A stretch of 64,000 bases of DNA, taken from assembly GCF_021462415.1 (NCBI RefSeq), contig NZ_JAKEDS010000002.1:1116001-1180000 (forward strand), read 5' to 3'. Made by a program: the position numbers and the translations under genes. Shown here piece after piece: positions 45,811 through 53,526 of this stretch. Origin of the DNA: Rhodohalobacter sp. 614A. GTDB lineage: Bacteria; Bacteroidota; Rhodothermia; Balneolales; Balneolaceae. The notes under the pieces are model-generated. The model made no database searches. It was not told the DNA's origin and saw nothing but the letters and a program-made list of their open reading frames with translations. Position 1 is the stretch's first letter, and every line of letters begins with the position of its first letter.

Positions 45811-46821
45811 TTAAAGCGCCGAATGAACGGTTTTGATAATTCGTGCACCCACTTTATACGGATCTGCGTTGGAAGCAGGTCGTCGATCTTCAAGTCGTCC
45901 TTTCCATCCGTTTTCAACAGTACCTACTGGAATTCGGATTGAAGCGCCACGGTCAGATACGCCATAGCTGAACATATCGATTGACTGCGTTTCATGTTTT
46001 CCAGTCAGACGTTGGTCGTTGTCAGCACCGTAAACTGCAATATGTTCCTGGATGTACTTGCCAAAAGCTTCGCACACTTTTGTCATCAATTCTTCGCCGC
46101 CTTCATCCCGCATAGCACCGTTAGAGAAGTTCGCATGCATACCAGAACCGTTCCAGTCAGTGTCGCCAAGTGGCTTCGGATGCCAGTCAACAGCAACGCC
46201 GTACTTACGGGCTGTTCTTTCAATCAGGTATCGGCCAATCCAGATCTCATCGCCTGCACGGGCGGCACCTTTTGCAAAAATTTGAAATTCCCACTGTCCG
46301 GCAGCAACTTCGCCATTCGTACCTTCAACATTCAAGCCGGCTTCGAGGCAAATGTCGAGGTGTTCATCAATGATCTCTCTACCGAATTCGGCTCTTGCGC
46401 CAACACCGCAGTAGTATGGTCCCTGTGGTGCAGGATATCCGCCTTCGGGAAATCCTAATGGCAGATTCGTTGCAGGATCCACCAGGAAATATTCTTGTTC
46501 GTACCCAAACCAGAAATCTTCATCTTCTTCGTCAATTGTTGCCCGGCCATTGGTTTCATGTGGAGTTCCGTCTGCATTCAGAACCTCAGTCATAATGAGG
46601 TAGCCATTTTTAACATCCGGATCCGGGAAAATTGCAACCGGCTTTAAAAGGCAGTCTGAAGAATTACCGGCAGCTTGTTCAGTAGAGCTACCATCGAAAG
46701 ACCACATTGAAACATCTTCAAGTTTTCCGCTAAAATCATGTTCGATTTTTGTTTTACTTCTTAAAGATTGGGTTGGCTTGTAGCCATCAAGCCAAATATA
46801 TTCAAGTTTGGAATACGCCAT
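45811..46821 (-). CDS. glnII: Glutamine synthetase, type II (GSII)
   Basis: 336 residues, the short GSII form typical of eukaryotes and some bacteria. It makes glutamine from glutamate, ammonia and ATP. The hallmark segments are all visible: LEYIWLDG near the N-terminus, WSFDGSSTEQA, DFWFGYEQEYFL, GVGARAEFGREI, NGEVAAGQWEFQI, WNGSGMHANFS, RLTGKHET and GVSDRGASIRIP. Length is normal. It has its own terminator and a long AT-rich upstream region, so it is probably regulated separately from the neighbouring ligase operon. Confidence 0.95.
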   Translation of the reverse strand: MAYSKLEYIWLDGYKPTQSLRSKTKIEHDFSGKLEDVSMWSFDGSSTEQAAGNSSDCLLKPVAIFPDPDVKNGYLIMTEVLNADGTPHETNGRATIDEEDEDFWFGYEQEYFLVDPATNLPLGFPEGGYPAPQGPYYCGVGARAEFGREIIDEHLDICLEAGLNVEGTNGEVAAGQWEFQIFAKGAARAGDEIWIGRYLIERTARKYGVAVDWHPKPLGDTDWNGSGMHANFSNGAMRDEGGEELMTKVCEAFGKYIQEHIAVYGADNDQRLTGKHETQSIDMFSYGVSDRGASIRIPVGTVENGWKGRLEDRRPASNADPYKVGARIIKTVHSAL

Positions 46822-47193
46822 ATGAGTTGAGTTATTTTATGATGGTTTACGAGTTAGAATTTGTTTGTACAGGCTTATTAAACTTTTAATATTTTTTTGA
46901 TCATATGCTATGAGACAAATGCCTGTCTTAAATTCGAGATTAATAACAAATAGCTGGTAAGATATTCACTACATTTTTCATAATAAAGTTTTTTAGTCAA
47001 AAAAATATCAACAGTTAACTAAAGTTCAATAAACACTCATTAACTTAAATTTTTTAAAGTAAAAGCGCTTTCTTTTTTCTTTTAATAAAATACAAGCAAA
47101 TAAATCATCTAATTACCGAAGTTTTTTAGGCAAGCCTATATTCAGTAATTTCATAGACATAAATTATCCACACGTTATAAACAGATTGGCTCA
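46822..47193. other. Divergent AT-rich intergenic region between glnII and menA
   Basis: 372 bases without a coding frame. It must hold promoters for glnII and for menA. It is strikingly AT-rich, with many poly-T and poly-A runs. I found no clear inverted-repeat operator or riboswitch. Confidence 0.5.
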
Positions 47194-48078
47194 TTGAAGA
47201 AATCAAAATTTATTATCTGGTTGCGCGCAGCCCGTCCCCAGACCCTCGCAGCATCCCTTGTACCTATTATGATCGGCGCATCTCTCGCATGGAATTATGA
47301 TCAATTTCGTATCGATAGTACCGTTGTTGCCCTGATTTGCGCACTGCTTATTCAAATCGGAACCAACTTCGCAAATGACTATTACGATTTTGTGAAAGGC
47401 GCCGACACAGATGAACGTATCGGCTTTGAACGCGCCACCGCACTTGGGCTGGTTTCTCCAAAGGCGATGTTGACCGCAACCATTGTAACAATGGCTCTCG
47501 CCTTTATTATTGGCTTGTACCTGGTGTGGATTGGCGGCTGGATCATTCTGCTCATCGGCATTCTCTCTCTCCTCTTCGGAGTTCTGTATACGGGCGGCCC
47601 CTATCCACTTGGTTATAATGGTTTGGGTGATATTTTTGTCTTCATTTTCTTTGGCATTATTGCAGTTATGGGAACTTATTACGTGAATGCCCTGGAATGG
47701 AGTGAACAGTCATTGCTTGCTTCACTGCCTGTTGGCGCGCTTTGCGTAAACATTTTGGTTGTAAATAATTTGAGGGATATCCACCAGGACAAACTCTCCG
47801 GAAAAAAAACGCTTGGTGTTCTCTTTGGCGAAGATACTCTGAAGATAGAATATTTGGTTCTCCTCTTTATTGCCTACCTGGTTCCGATAATTTTTTATCA
47901 TTTTTATGATTACAGTATCTGGATTATACTACCTTATCTGTCACTGCCACTTGGCTGGCAGCTCATCAAAAAAATCTGGTATCATGGGGATAAAAGAGAG
48001 CTGAATAAAACACTGGAACGAACGGCCCAATTTATGATCCTCTTTGGATTACTTTTTTCAATCGGAATTGTACTGTAA
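47194..48078 (+). CDS. menA: 1,4-dihydroxy-2-naphthoate polyprenyltransferase
   Basis: 294 residues starting with TTG at 47194 (MKKSKFIIWLRAARPQTL); no ATG fits. An integral membrane UbiA-family prenyltransferase that attaches the isoprenoid tail to DHNA. The first Asp-rich motif NDYYDFVKGADTDER (61-75) binds the Mg-diphosphate. The second motif is NNLRDIHQDKLSGKKTLG near residue 190. GPYPLGYNGLGDIFVFIFFG is typical of MenA. Eight to nine membrane segments are expected. It is followed after two bases by menC and then menE. Confidence 0.95.
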   Translation: MKKSKFIIWLRAARPQTLAASLVPIMIGASLAWNYDQFRIDSTVVALICALLIQIGTNFANDYYDFVKGADTDERIGFERATALGLVSPKAMLTATIVTMALAFIIGLYLVWIGGWIILLIGILSLLFGVLYTGGPYPLGYNGLGDIFVFIFFGIIAVMGTYYVNALEWSEQSLLASLPVGALCVNILVVNNLRDIHQDKLSGKKTLGVLFGEDTLKIEYLVLLFIAYLVPIIFYHFYDYSIWIILPYLSLPLGWQLIKKIWYHGDKRELNKTLERTAQFMILFGLLFSIGIVL

Positions 48079-48080
48079 AT

Positions 48081-49166
48081 ATGCTTCAACTATTTGAATA
48101 TGAACTCCCTTTTCGCTCTCCATTTAAAACCGGTTCTGCGACTTTTAAAACCAGAAAGGGAATTCTTATTCATTATGAAAAAAATGACGTTGATCTTGTA
48201 GCAGAAGCAGCTCCGCTCCCGGGATTTTCTGAAGAATCGTACGAGGATGTAAAACACGTTTTAGTCAATCAAAAAAAGTTTATTCAGGACTTTCTTGAAA
48301 GTGATCTTACACTTGATCATATCCGTGATTTGGCCGAAAATCCTGATTTAAAATACCCATCAATCCAGTTTCCTTTAAGTTATTTGTCCCTTTCCCTTTT
48401 GGCCGAAAAGAAGGGCAAAACGATCTATGATTTATTCAGAACCATTCCGGCGAATGCCATTCAGGTGAATGATGTAATTGGCTATTCCTCCATCGAAAAA
48501 ATGGAAGAAAACCTTGAACAATCTGTTCTGAATGGTTTCAAGTGCATCAAAATCAAAGCCAAACATCCTGTTGATAAACTCGCTTCTCTCCTTTCACGGA
48601 TTCAAAAAAAATATCCTTCTGTTCATTTTCGTCTCGATGCCAATCAATCCTGGCCGGTTTCATCTATCGAAAAGAATTGCGGACTGCTCCGGAATCTTCA
48701 TATCGAATATATAGAGGAACCCACGCACGTGGAGGATCTTCAGAACCTGAAGCAGCTTCAAAAGAATTGTTCCGTCCCCCTAGCCCTGGATGAGTCTGTA
48801 TCATCCATCAAAAACCTGAAATTTGTCTTAAAAAATCACCCTGAAATCTTTGTAATCATCAAACCCATGCTTTTGGGAAATATTTTAAAAATATATGAAA
48901 CAATTTTAGAGTTTCGGGGTAGCTGTAAATATATAGTGTGTACAACAGCACTTGAATCCAGTATTGGTCGCTCTATGGTTGCAACCACAACTTCACTACT
49001 AGGTGATCAAAATCTGAGTCATGGTCTGAACACCGGACATCTTTTTGCCAATGATTTGCTGCCGGATCTTGAGATTAAAAACGGATCGCTGAAACATCAT
49101 CAATATAAACACCGGACCAAATCCTTTAAAAGCATCAAAACCACGCATCTTAAAAAATTGGGATAG
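48081..49166 (+). CDS. menC: o-succinylbenzoate synthase
   Basis: 361 residues, enolase superfamily. It dehydrates SHCHC to o-succinylbenzoate. The acid/base lysine lies in CIKIKAKHP (about 155-163). Metal ligands lie in RLDANQSW (Asp), YIEEPT (Glu) and ALDES (Asp), followed by IIKPMLLG with the second lysine. Though the sequence is divergent within MenC, the order of these motifs and the position between menA and menE make the call firm. The start lies two bases after menA and the stop five before menE. Confidence 0.92.
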   Translation: MLQLFEYELPFRSPFKTGSATFKTRKGILIHYEKNDVDLVAEAAPLPGFSEESYEDVKHVLVNQKKFIQDFLESDLTLDHIRDLAENPDLKYPSIQFPLSYLSLSLLAEKKGKTIYDLFRTIPANAIQVNDVIGYSSIEKMEENLEQSVLNGFKCIKIKAKHPVDKLASLLSRIQKKYPSVHFRLDANQSWPVSSIEKNCGLLRNLHIEYIEEPTHVEDLQNLKQLQKNCSVPLALDESVSSIKNLKFVLKNHPEIFVIIKPMLLGNILKIYETILEFRGSCKYIVCTTALESSIGRSMVATTTSLLGDQNLSHGLNTGHLFANDLLPDLEIKNGSLKHHQYKHRTKSFKSIKTTHLKKLG

Positions 49167-49171
49167 TCAGT

Positions 49172-50659
49172 ATGAACAGGAGCAATTACAATGTTCCGCA
49201 ATTTGAGTTACCTGCCGGCCGCCTAACATTTCTATCGACCGAGAATGAAAATTATACTTATCAAAATCTGTATGGGTTTTCTACCCAAATCCAGCATCAA
49301 TTAAATGAGATAGATACCGGCGATTCCAAACCGATTTTAATCATTTCCGACAGCACACCAGAAACCGTTTTTCTGATGGCTGCCTGTTTCTTGTTGAAGA
49401 TACCCATCCTTCCCCTTCACCCGGAAACCAGCAGCAATGAATTGGAAAAAATCCTGGAACAGATTCAGCCCGCAGCCATCTTTTCACAGAACTACGAGGT
49501 TGCCAATCACCTTTCAGACATTCCAAATCTGACCATAGAAAAGGAGATGCTTCAAGTAACGGAAGGCTCTGATACAACGCTTTTTTCTTTTGAGGAGCCC
49601 GAAGAGATTGCTGGGTATTTCCTTACATCCGGGGCAACGGGAACGGCTAAAATTGTTCCGGCAAAACGACGGCAAATCTTATTTGCGTCTTCTTCATCTG
49701 CTAAAAATTTCAAACCACACAACAATAAATACTGGCTGCTTTGTCTGCCGCTTAATCATGTGGGGGGAATTAATGTGATTTACAGATCGCTCCTTTATCA
49801 TTCTGCAGTTTACCTGATGTCTACTTTTGATGTGCCGAAAATTCGTGAACTGTTGAATCATAAAGAGAATTTTGAGGTAGCCTCTATGGTACCCACGATG
49901 CTTGTCCAGTTGATGGAGGATTCCTTTTTCAGAGTCCATTTCAATTTCAAAGCAATTTTGCTTGGCGGCGGCCCCATTTCCATGGATTTGATCAACCAGT
50001 CACTCACACGGGGACTCCCGATTGTTTGCAGTTACGGAATGACGGAAACATGCGCACAGATTGCAGCTAACCCGATGCTTCAGCCGAGCGGAATGTATAT
50101 TCCCAAGAAAAGCGTGGGAGCTATTTTTGAACCCAATGAAATTGAGATCCGGAATGACAACCAACAATCACTGCCCTACAATGAATCAGGCCACATCTGG
50201 CTAAAAGGCCCTCAAATCTTTGACGGTTATTTAGACGAATCGATCAACGAAGATTTTTTTGATGAGAAAGGCTGGTTTTATACCGGTGATTATGGACATA
50301 TCAACCGGAAAGGACAATTGTTTATTGAGAACCGGCGCACGGACCTGATTATTACCGGCGGCGAAAATGTAAATCCTGTGGAAATTGAAGAGATCTTAAA
50401 CTCTTTCAAAAGTATCAGAGAGTCTGCCGTTGTGGGAATTCCCGATAAAAAATGGGGACAAAAAGTAACGGCATTCCTGGTTCTCGAAAATGGAAATGGT
50501 GACCTGGATAAAAAGGAAATTGAGCAGGGTTTAAAAGAATCACTCCGGGGATTTAAAATCCCGAAAGAGTTCATCATTATTGATAAACTTCCAAAAACGG
50601 CCACTTATAAAATCAAGCGAACGAAATTAATCGAACTCTACAAAAGATCGCAGAATTAA
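49172..50659 (+). CDS. menE: o-succinylbenzoate-CoA ligase
   Basis: 495 residues, an ANL-superfamily adenylate-forming enzyme activating o-succinylbenzoate with CoA for MenB. AMP-binding motif YFLTSGATGTAKIVPA (about 148-163), YGMTETCAQIA near 288, GWFYTGDYGHINRKG and RRTDLIITGGENVNPVEIE for the hinge, and KTATYKIKR near the end with the catalytic lysine. The position behind menC fixes the specificity within this large superfamily. Confidence 0.93.
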   Translation: MNRSNYNVPQFELPAGRLTFLSTENENYTYQNLYGFSTQIQHQLNEIDTGDSKPILIISDSTPETVFLMAACFLLKIPILPLHPETSSNELEKILEQIQPAAIFSQNYEVANHLSDIPNLTIEKEMLQVTEGSDTTLFSFEEPEEIAGYFLTSGATGTAKIVPAKRRQILFASSSSAKNFKPHNNKYWLLCLPLNHVGGINVIYRSLLYHSAVYLMSTFDVPKIRELLNHKENFEVASMVPTMLVQLMEDSFFRVHFNFKAILLGGGPISMDLINQSLTRGLPIVCSYGMTETCAQIAANPMLQPSGMYIPKKSVGAIFEPNEIEIRNDNQQSLPYNESGHIWLKGPQIFDGYLDESINEDFFDEKGWFYTGDYGHINRKGQLFIENRRTDLIITGGENVNPVEIEEILNSFKSIRESAVVGIPDKKWGQKVTAFLVLENGNGDLDKKEIEQGLKESLRGFKIPKEFIIIDKLPKTATYKIKRTKLIELYKRSQN

Positions 50660-50745
50660 GTGCCCTTTAGAAATTCATCGATGGGTTACTGTCTGTAATT
50701 TTCTTTGAGATCAACCAACGGTCGCGATCTTCAATCGGGCGTTCA

Positions 50746-51741
50746 TTATTCAGCGAACTCTTTATTGTAATTGTACCGGTTCCGATATGCCAGGGGCGAA
50801 ATTCCTGTAAACTTTCTAAAGACTTCCCGAAAAGCTTTTGCATCCGAATACCCCACATCGTACATCACTTCATTAATGGTTTTACGGCTGGTTTCAAAAG
50901 CTTTCTTGGCGGCTTCTATTTTTACCCGTTGCGAATATTCAAAGGGTGTATTCCCGGTCGCTTTGATGAACCTTCTGTCGAAAGTTCGCCGGCTGACTGC
51001 AAATTTCGATGATAATTCTTCGACCGCTATGATTTCGTCTGATTTGTTTTCGATCACTTCCTGGGCTTCCATAATCATTTCGTCCCCGTGTGTCTTCTGC
51101 GGAGTAAAAATGCTGAAAGAAGACTGGCTGTTTCGGTCGATTTCGATCTGGAAGATCTTGGCGCAATAAATAGCCGTTTGCCGCCCGTAATATTTTTCCA
51201 CGAGATAAATAATCAGGTTCAGAAATGAATAGGCCCCGCCGTTTGTATAAATGCCCTGTTCATCTGTAATCAGCTTCTCTTCCTGAAGATTCACTTCCGG
51301 GAACATACTTCTGAATTTTCCGGCCGCCGACCAATGAGTAGAGCAGCTCTTTCCATTCAGGATGCCTGAGGAAGCCAGCAAAAATGCACCGGTACAAATG
51401 CTTGCCACTTCCGCTCCTTCTTTATACTGCTTTTCCACCCAGTCAATGATTTTTTCGTTGCCACCCACTGCTTTTTCAAAACTGCGAACAAGCGACGGGA
51501 TAATGATGAGGTCCGTTTTTTTGATGGTTGAGAGATCCGTTTGAGGCTTTACGGTAAACAACCCATCGTACACCTGGGCTTGTTGTGAAATGCCCGCCAG
51601 CTCAATACTGAAAAGTTTTTTCTTGCCGGATTTTTCGCGGTGTGCATTGGCCCGTACAAAAATCTCATACGATCCTACGATACTGGCAATGGTACTCAGG
51701 TTGCTTTGTCCGTCGGGGACGATGATGGTAAGACGTTTCAT
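50746..51741 (-). CDS. GlxA-family transcriptional regulator (DJ-1/PfpI domain plus AraC HTH)
   Basis: 331 residues. Residues 1-190 form a DJ-1/PfpI-like domain with the nucleophile-elbow cysteine in ASICTGAFLLASSG (Cys116). Residues about 225-320 are an AraC-type double HTH (EELSSKFAVSRRTFDRRF and NEVMYDVGYSDAKAFREVFRKFTG). The PfpI half of such regulators is usually a ligand sensor and not a protease. It is divergent to the SRPBCC-DinB-SRPBCC genes with a 138-base gap and may regulate them. The ligand is unknown. Confidence 0.92.
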   Translation of the reverse strand: MKRLTIIVPDGQSNLSTIASIVGSYEIFVRANAHREKSGKKKLFSIELAGISQQAQVYDGLFTVKPQTDLSTIKKTDLIIIPSLVRSFEKAVGGNEKIIDWVEKQYKEGAEVASICTGAFLLASSGILNGKSCSTHWSAAGKFRSMFPEVNLQEEKLITDEQGIYTNGGAYSFLNLIIYLVEKYYGRQTAIYCAKIFQIEIDRNSQSSFSIFTPQKTHGDEMIMEAQEVIENKSDEIIAVEELSSKFAVSRRTFDRRFIKATGNTPFEYSQRVKIEAAKKAFETSRKTINEVMYDVGYSDAKAFREVFRKFTGISPLAYRNRYNYNKEFAE

Positions 51742-51879
51742 TTTTTCCGGTAGTATAGAATATTTTCATTGTCCAAATCAACCCGTCATAAAGTCTATTT
51801 CACACCCTTTCAAAATGCTTTTCGGTCAGTATTATTGTCATGCAGAGTGACAACCACACAACATTGAAACGCGCAAATA

Positions 51880-52380
51880 ATGAAAACGAACGCACCAGAT
51901 TTCACCGCTTCTTTTACAGTAAAAAAGTCTCCTTCAGAAGTATTCCGGGCCATCATGAATGTTCGCGCCTGGTGGTCGGAAGAAATTGACGGTCCGACAG
52001 ATAAACTGAATAAACCGTTTTTCTATCACTATAAAGATGTTCATCTGTGCAAATTGGAACTCATTGAGAAGATTCCAGATCAAAAGGTGGTGTACCATGT
52101 GCTGGAGAACGAGTTTAGTTTCACGAAAGACAAAACCGAGTGGGTGGATACAAAACTAATCTTTGAGATTTCTACAGAGGCTGAGCAGACACATGTGCAA
52201 TTTACACATCAGGGGTTGGTTCCCGAATATGAATGTTACCAGGTATGCCGCGACGGCTGGACGAATTTCATTCAGACCAGTTTGTACAACCTGATAACCA
52301 AAGGAGCAGGACAGCCCAATCCCAAAGAAGGCGGCTTCAATAAGCAACTGGTTGAGAAGTGGAAGCTGAAATCAAACTAA
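51880..52380 (+). CDS. SRPBCC (AHSA1-like) domain protein, first copy
   Basis: 166 residues. The START/Bet v1-like fold of the AHSA1 type is seen from the opening SFTVKKSPSEVFRAIMNVRAWW and the later strand ETHVQFTHQGLVPEYECY-like stretch (VQFTHQGLVPEYECY) with final helix WTNFIQTSLYNLI. Members are small soluble ligand-binding proteins, often found beside ArsR- or AraC-type regulators. It shares its whole layout with the gene at 52948-53406. First of three genes opposite a GlxA-type regulator. The ligand is unknown. Confidence 0.88.
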   Translation: MKTNAPDFTASFTVKKSPSEVFRAIMNVRAWWSEEIDGPTDKLNKPFFYHYKDVHLCKLELIEKIPDQKVVYHVLENEFSFTKDKTEWVDTKLIFEISTEAEQTHVQFTHQGLVPEYECYQVCRDGWTNFIQTSLYNLITKGAGQPNPKEGGFNKQLVEKWKLKSN

Positions 52381-52445
52381 AAAGTGAAAGCGCGATGCGG
52401 CCCGTTTAGGCGGGTTGAAAATCAACCATCCATCATAACTTTAAC

Positions 52446-52907
52446 ATGAAAACTATGCCGATGACTAAAGACATTTTACTCCAATTGTTAGAACAAAGCC
52501 GTATGGATTGTTTTAGAGTCTTAAAAGACATCCATGCAGAAAATGCATCCTTTCGTTTAACGGAACAAACGGCTTCCGCCGGATTTATTTACCGCCATAT
52601 TGGTGAAACGACGAATGTGATCGGCCAGTTTTTTGGCTACGAAACAGACGTGGAAGGCACAACGATTGGACAAACAGACACCGGAAAACCCTATGATCCT
52701 GACACAAGCCGCAAACTTTTTGAGCAAGGGTATGCCACTTTGAAAATGTTAGTGAACGAAACATCCGACCAGGCCTGGCTGGAAGAAATAGACACGCCTT
52801 GGTTTGGCACACTCTCCCGAATTCAACTTTTTTCAATCACCCTTTTCCACAATTCGCATCACTGCGGGCAGATTGCCTCGGCCATTTTGAAAGGAAAGAA
52901 ATTTTGA
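52446..52907 (+). CDS. DinB family protein
   Basis: 153 residues from ATG 52446 (Met6 is an alternative). A four-helix DinB fold with the three metal-site histidines: His near 56 (FIYRHIGE) and HNSHHCGQ close to the C-terminus. DinB-like proteins are metal-dependent, often thiol transferases; a specific thiol is not indicated. It lies between two SRPBCC paralogues with gaps of 65 and 40 bases, so the three are probably one transcript. Confidence 0.85.
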   Translation: MKTMPMTKDILLQLLEQSRMDCFRVLKDIHAENASFRLTEQTASAGFIYRHIGETTNVIGQFFGYETDVEGTTIGQTDTGKPYDPDTSRKLFEQGYATLKMLVNETSDQAWLEEIDTPWFGTLSRIQLFSITLFHNSHHCGQIASAILKGKKF

Positions 52908-52947
52908 TTGCAACCCTGAAACAACCCGAATCCATTCAAACCAAACA

Positions 52948-53406
52948 ATGATGGACACATCAGATTTTAAACATACGTTGATAACCGACCGGTCTCCCCA
53001 GGAAGTGTTCCAAGCTATTCTAAACGTTCGCAAATGGTGGACGGGCTATTATGGCGAAAAGTTTTCCGGCGATACAAAAAACCTGAATGATGAATTTACC
53101 TTTCATGCCGCGGATGGCGTTCATTACAGCAGGCAAAAACTGGTGGAAGTCATCCCCGGCAAAAAAATCGTTTGGCTGATTACAGACAGTACGCTGAGCT
53201 TTGTTGAAAAAACAGACGAATGGATCGGCACAACAGTAATTTTCGACATTTCAACAACGGGAAACAAAACCAGGCTTGTTTTCACACACCAGGGTTTGAC
53301 GCCCCAAACAGAATGTTACAATTCCTGCGCTCCGTCGTGGACCCGGTATTTGGAAAACAAGTTACTTCCCTTGATTAATGAGCGCAGCCATTCGACAGGT
53401 TCATAA
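52948..53406 (+). CDS. SRPBCC (AHSA1-like) domain protein, second copy
   Basis: 152 residues, starting at a double ATG. A paralogue of the 51880-52380 protein: SPQEVFQAILNVRKWWTGYYGEKF at the N-terminus and VFTHQGLTPQTECYNSCAPSWTRYL near the end correspond closely. It probably arose by local duplication around the DinB gene. It is convergent with the restriction-modification gene, with a 120-base gap. The ligand is unknown. Confidence 0.88.
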   Translation: MMDTSDFKHTLITDRSPQEVFQAILNVRKWWTGYYGEKFSGDTKNLNDEFTFHAADGVHYSRQKLVEVIPGKKIVWLITDSTLSFVEKTDEWIGTTVIFDISTTGNKTRLVFTHQGLTPQTECYNSCAPSWTRYLENKLLPLINERSHSTGS

Positions 53407-53526
53407 TCACAACTTTTGGCGGGAGCAGGGTTCTCTGCCAAACCCGCTTGCATGACCCAGCCATTTCCAAAACAATGATTGTATTTGAGGCAGCGGATGA
53501 TCGTTGGCTGATCATGGATTGGATAC

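Noticed and set aside
46822-47193. Possible glutamine or nitrogen riboswitch upstream of glnII
   Set aside because: The region is AT-rich with no stable, conserved-looking stem-loops that match a known class.
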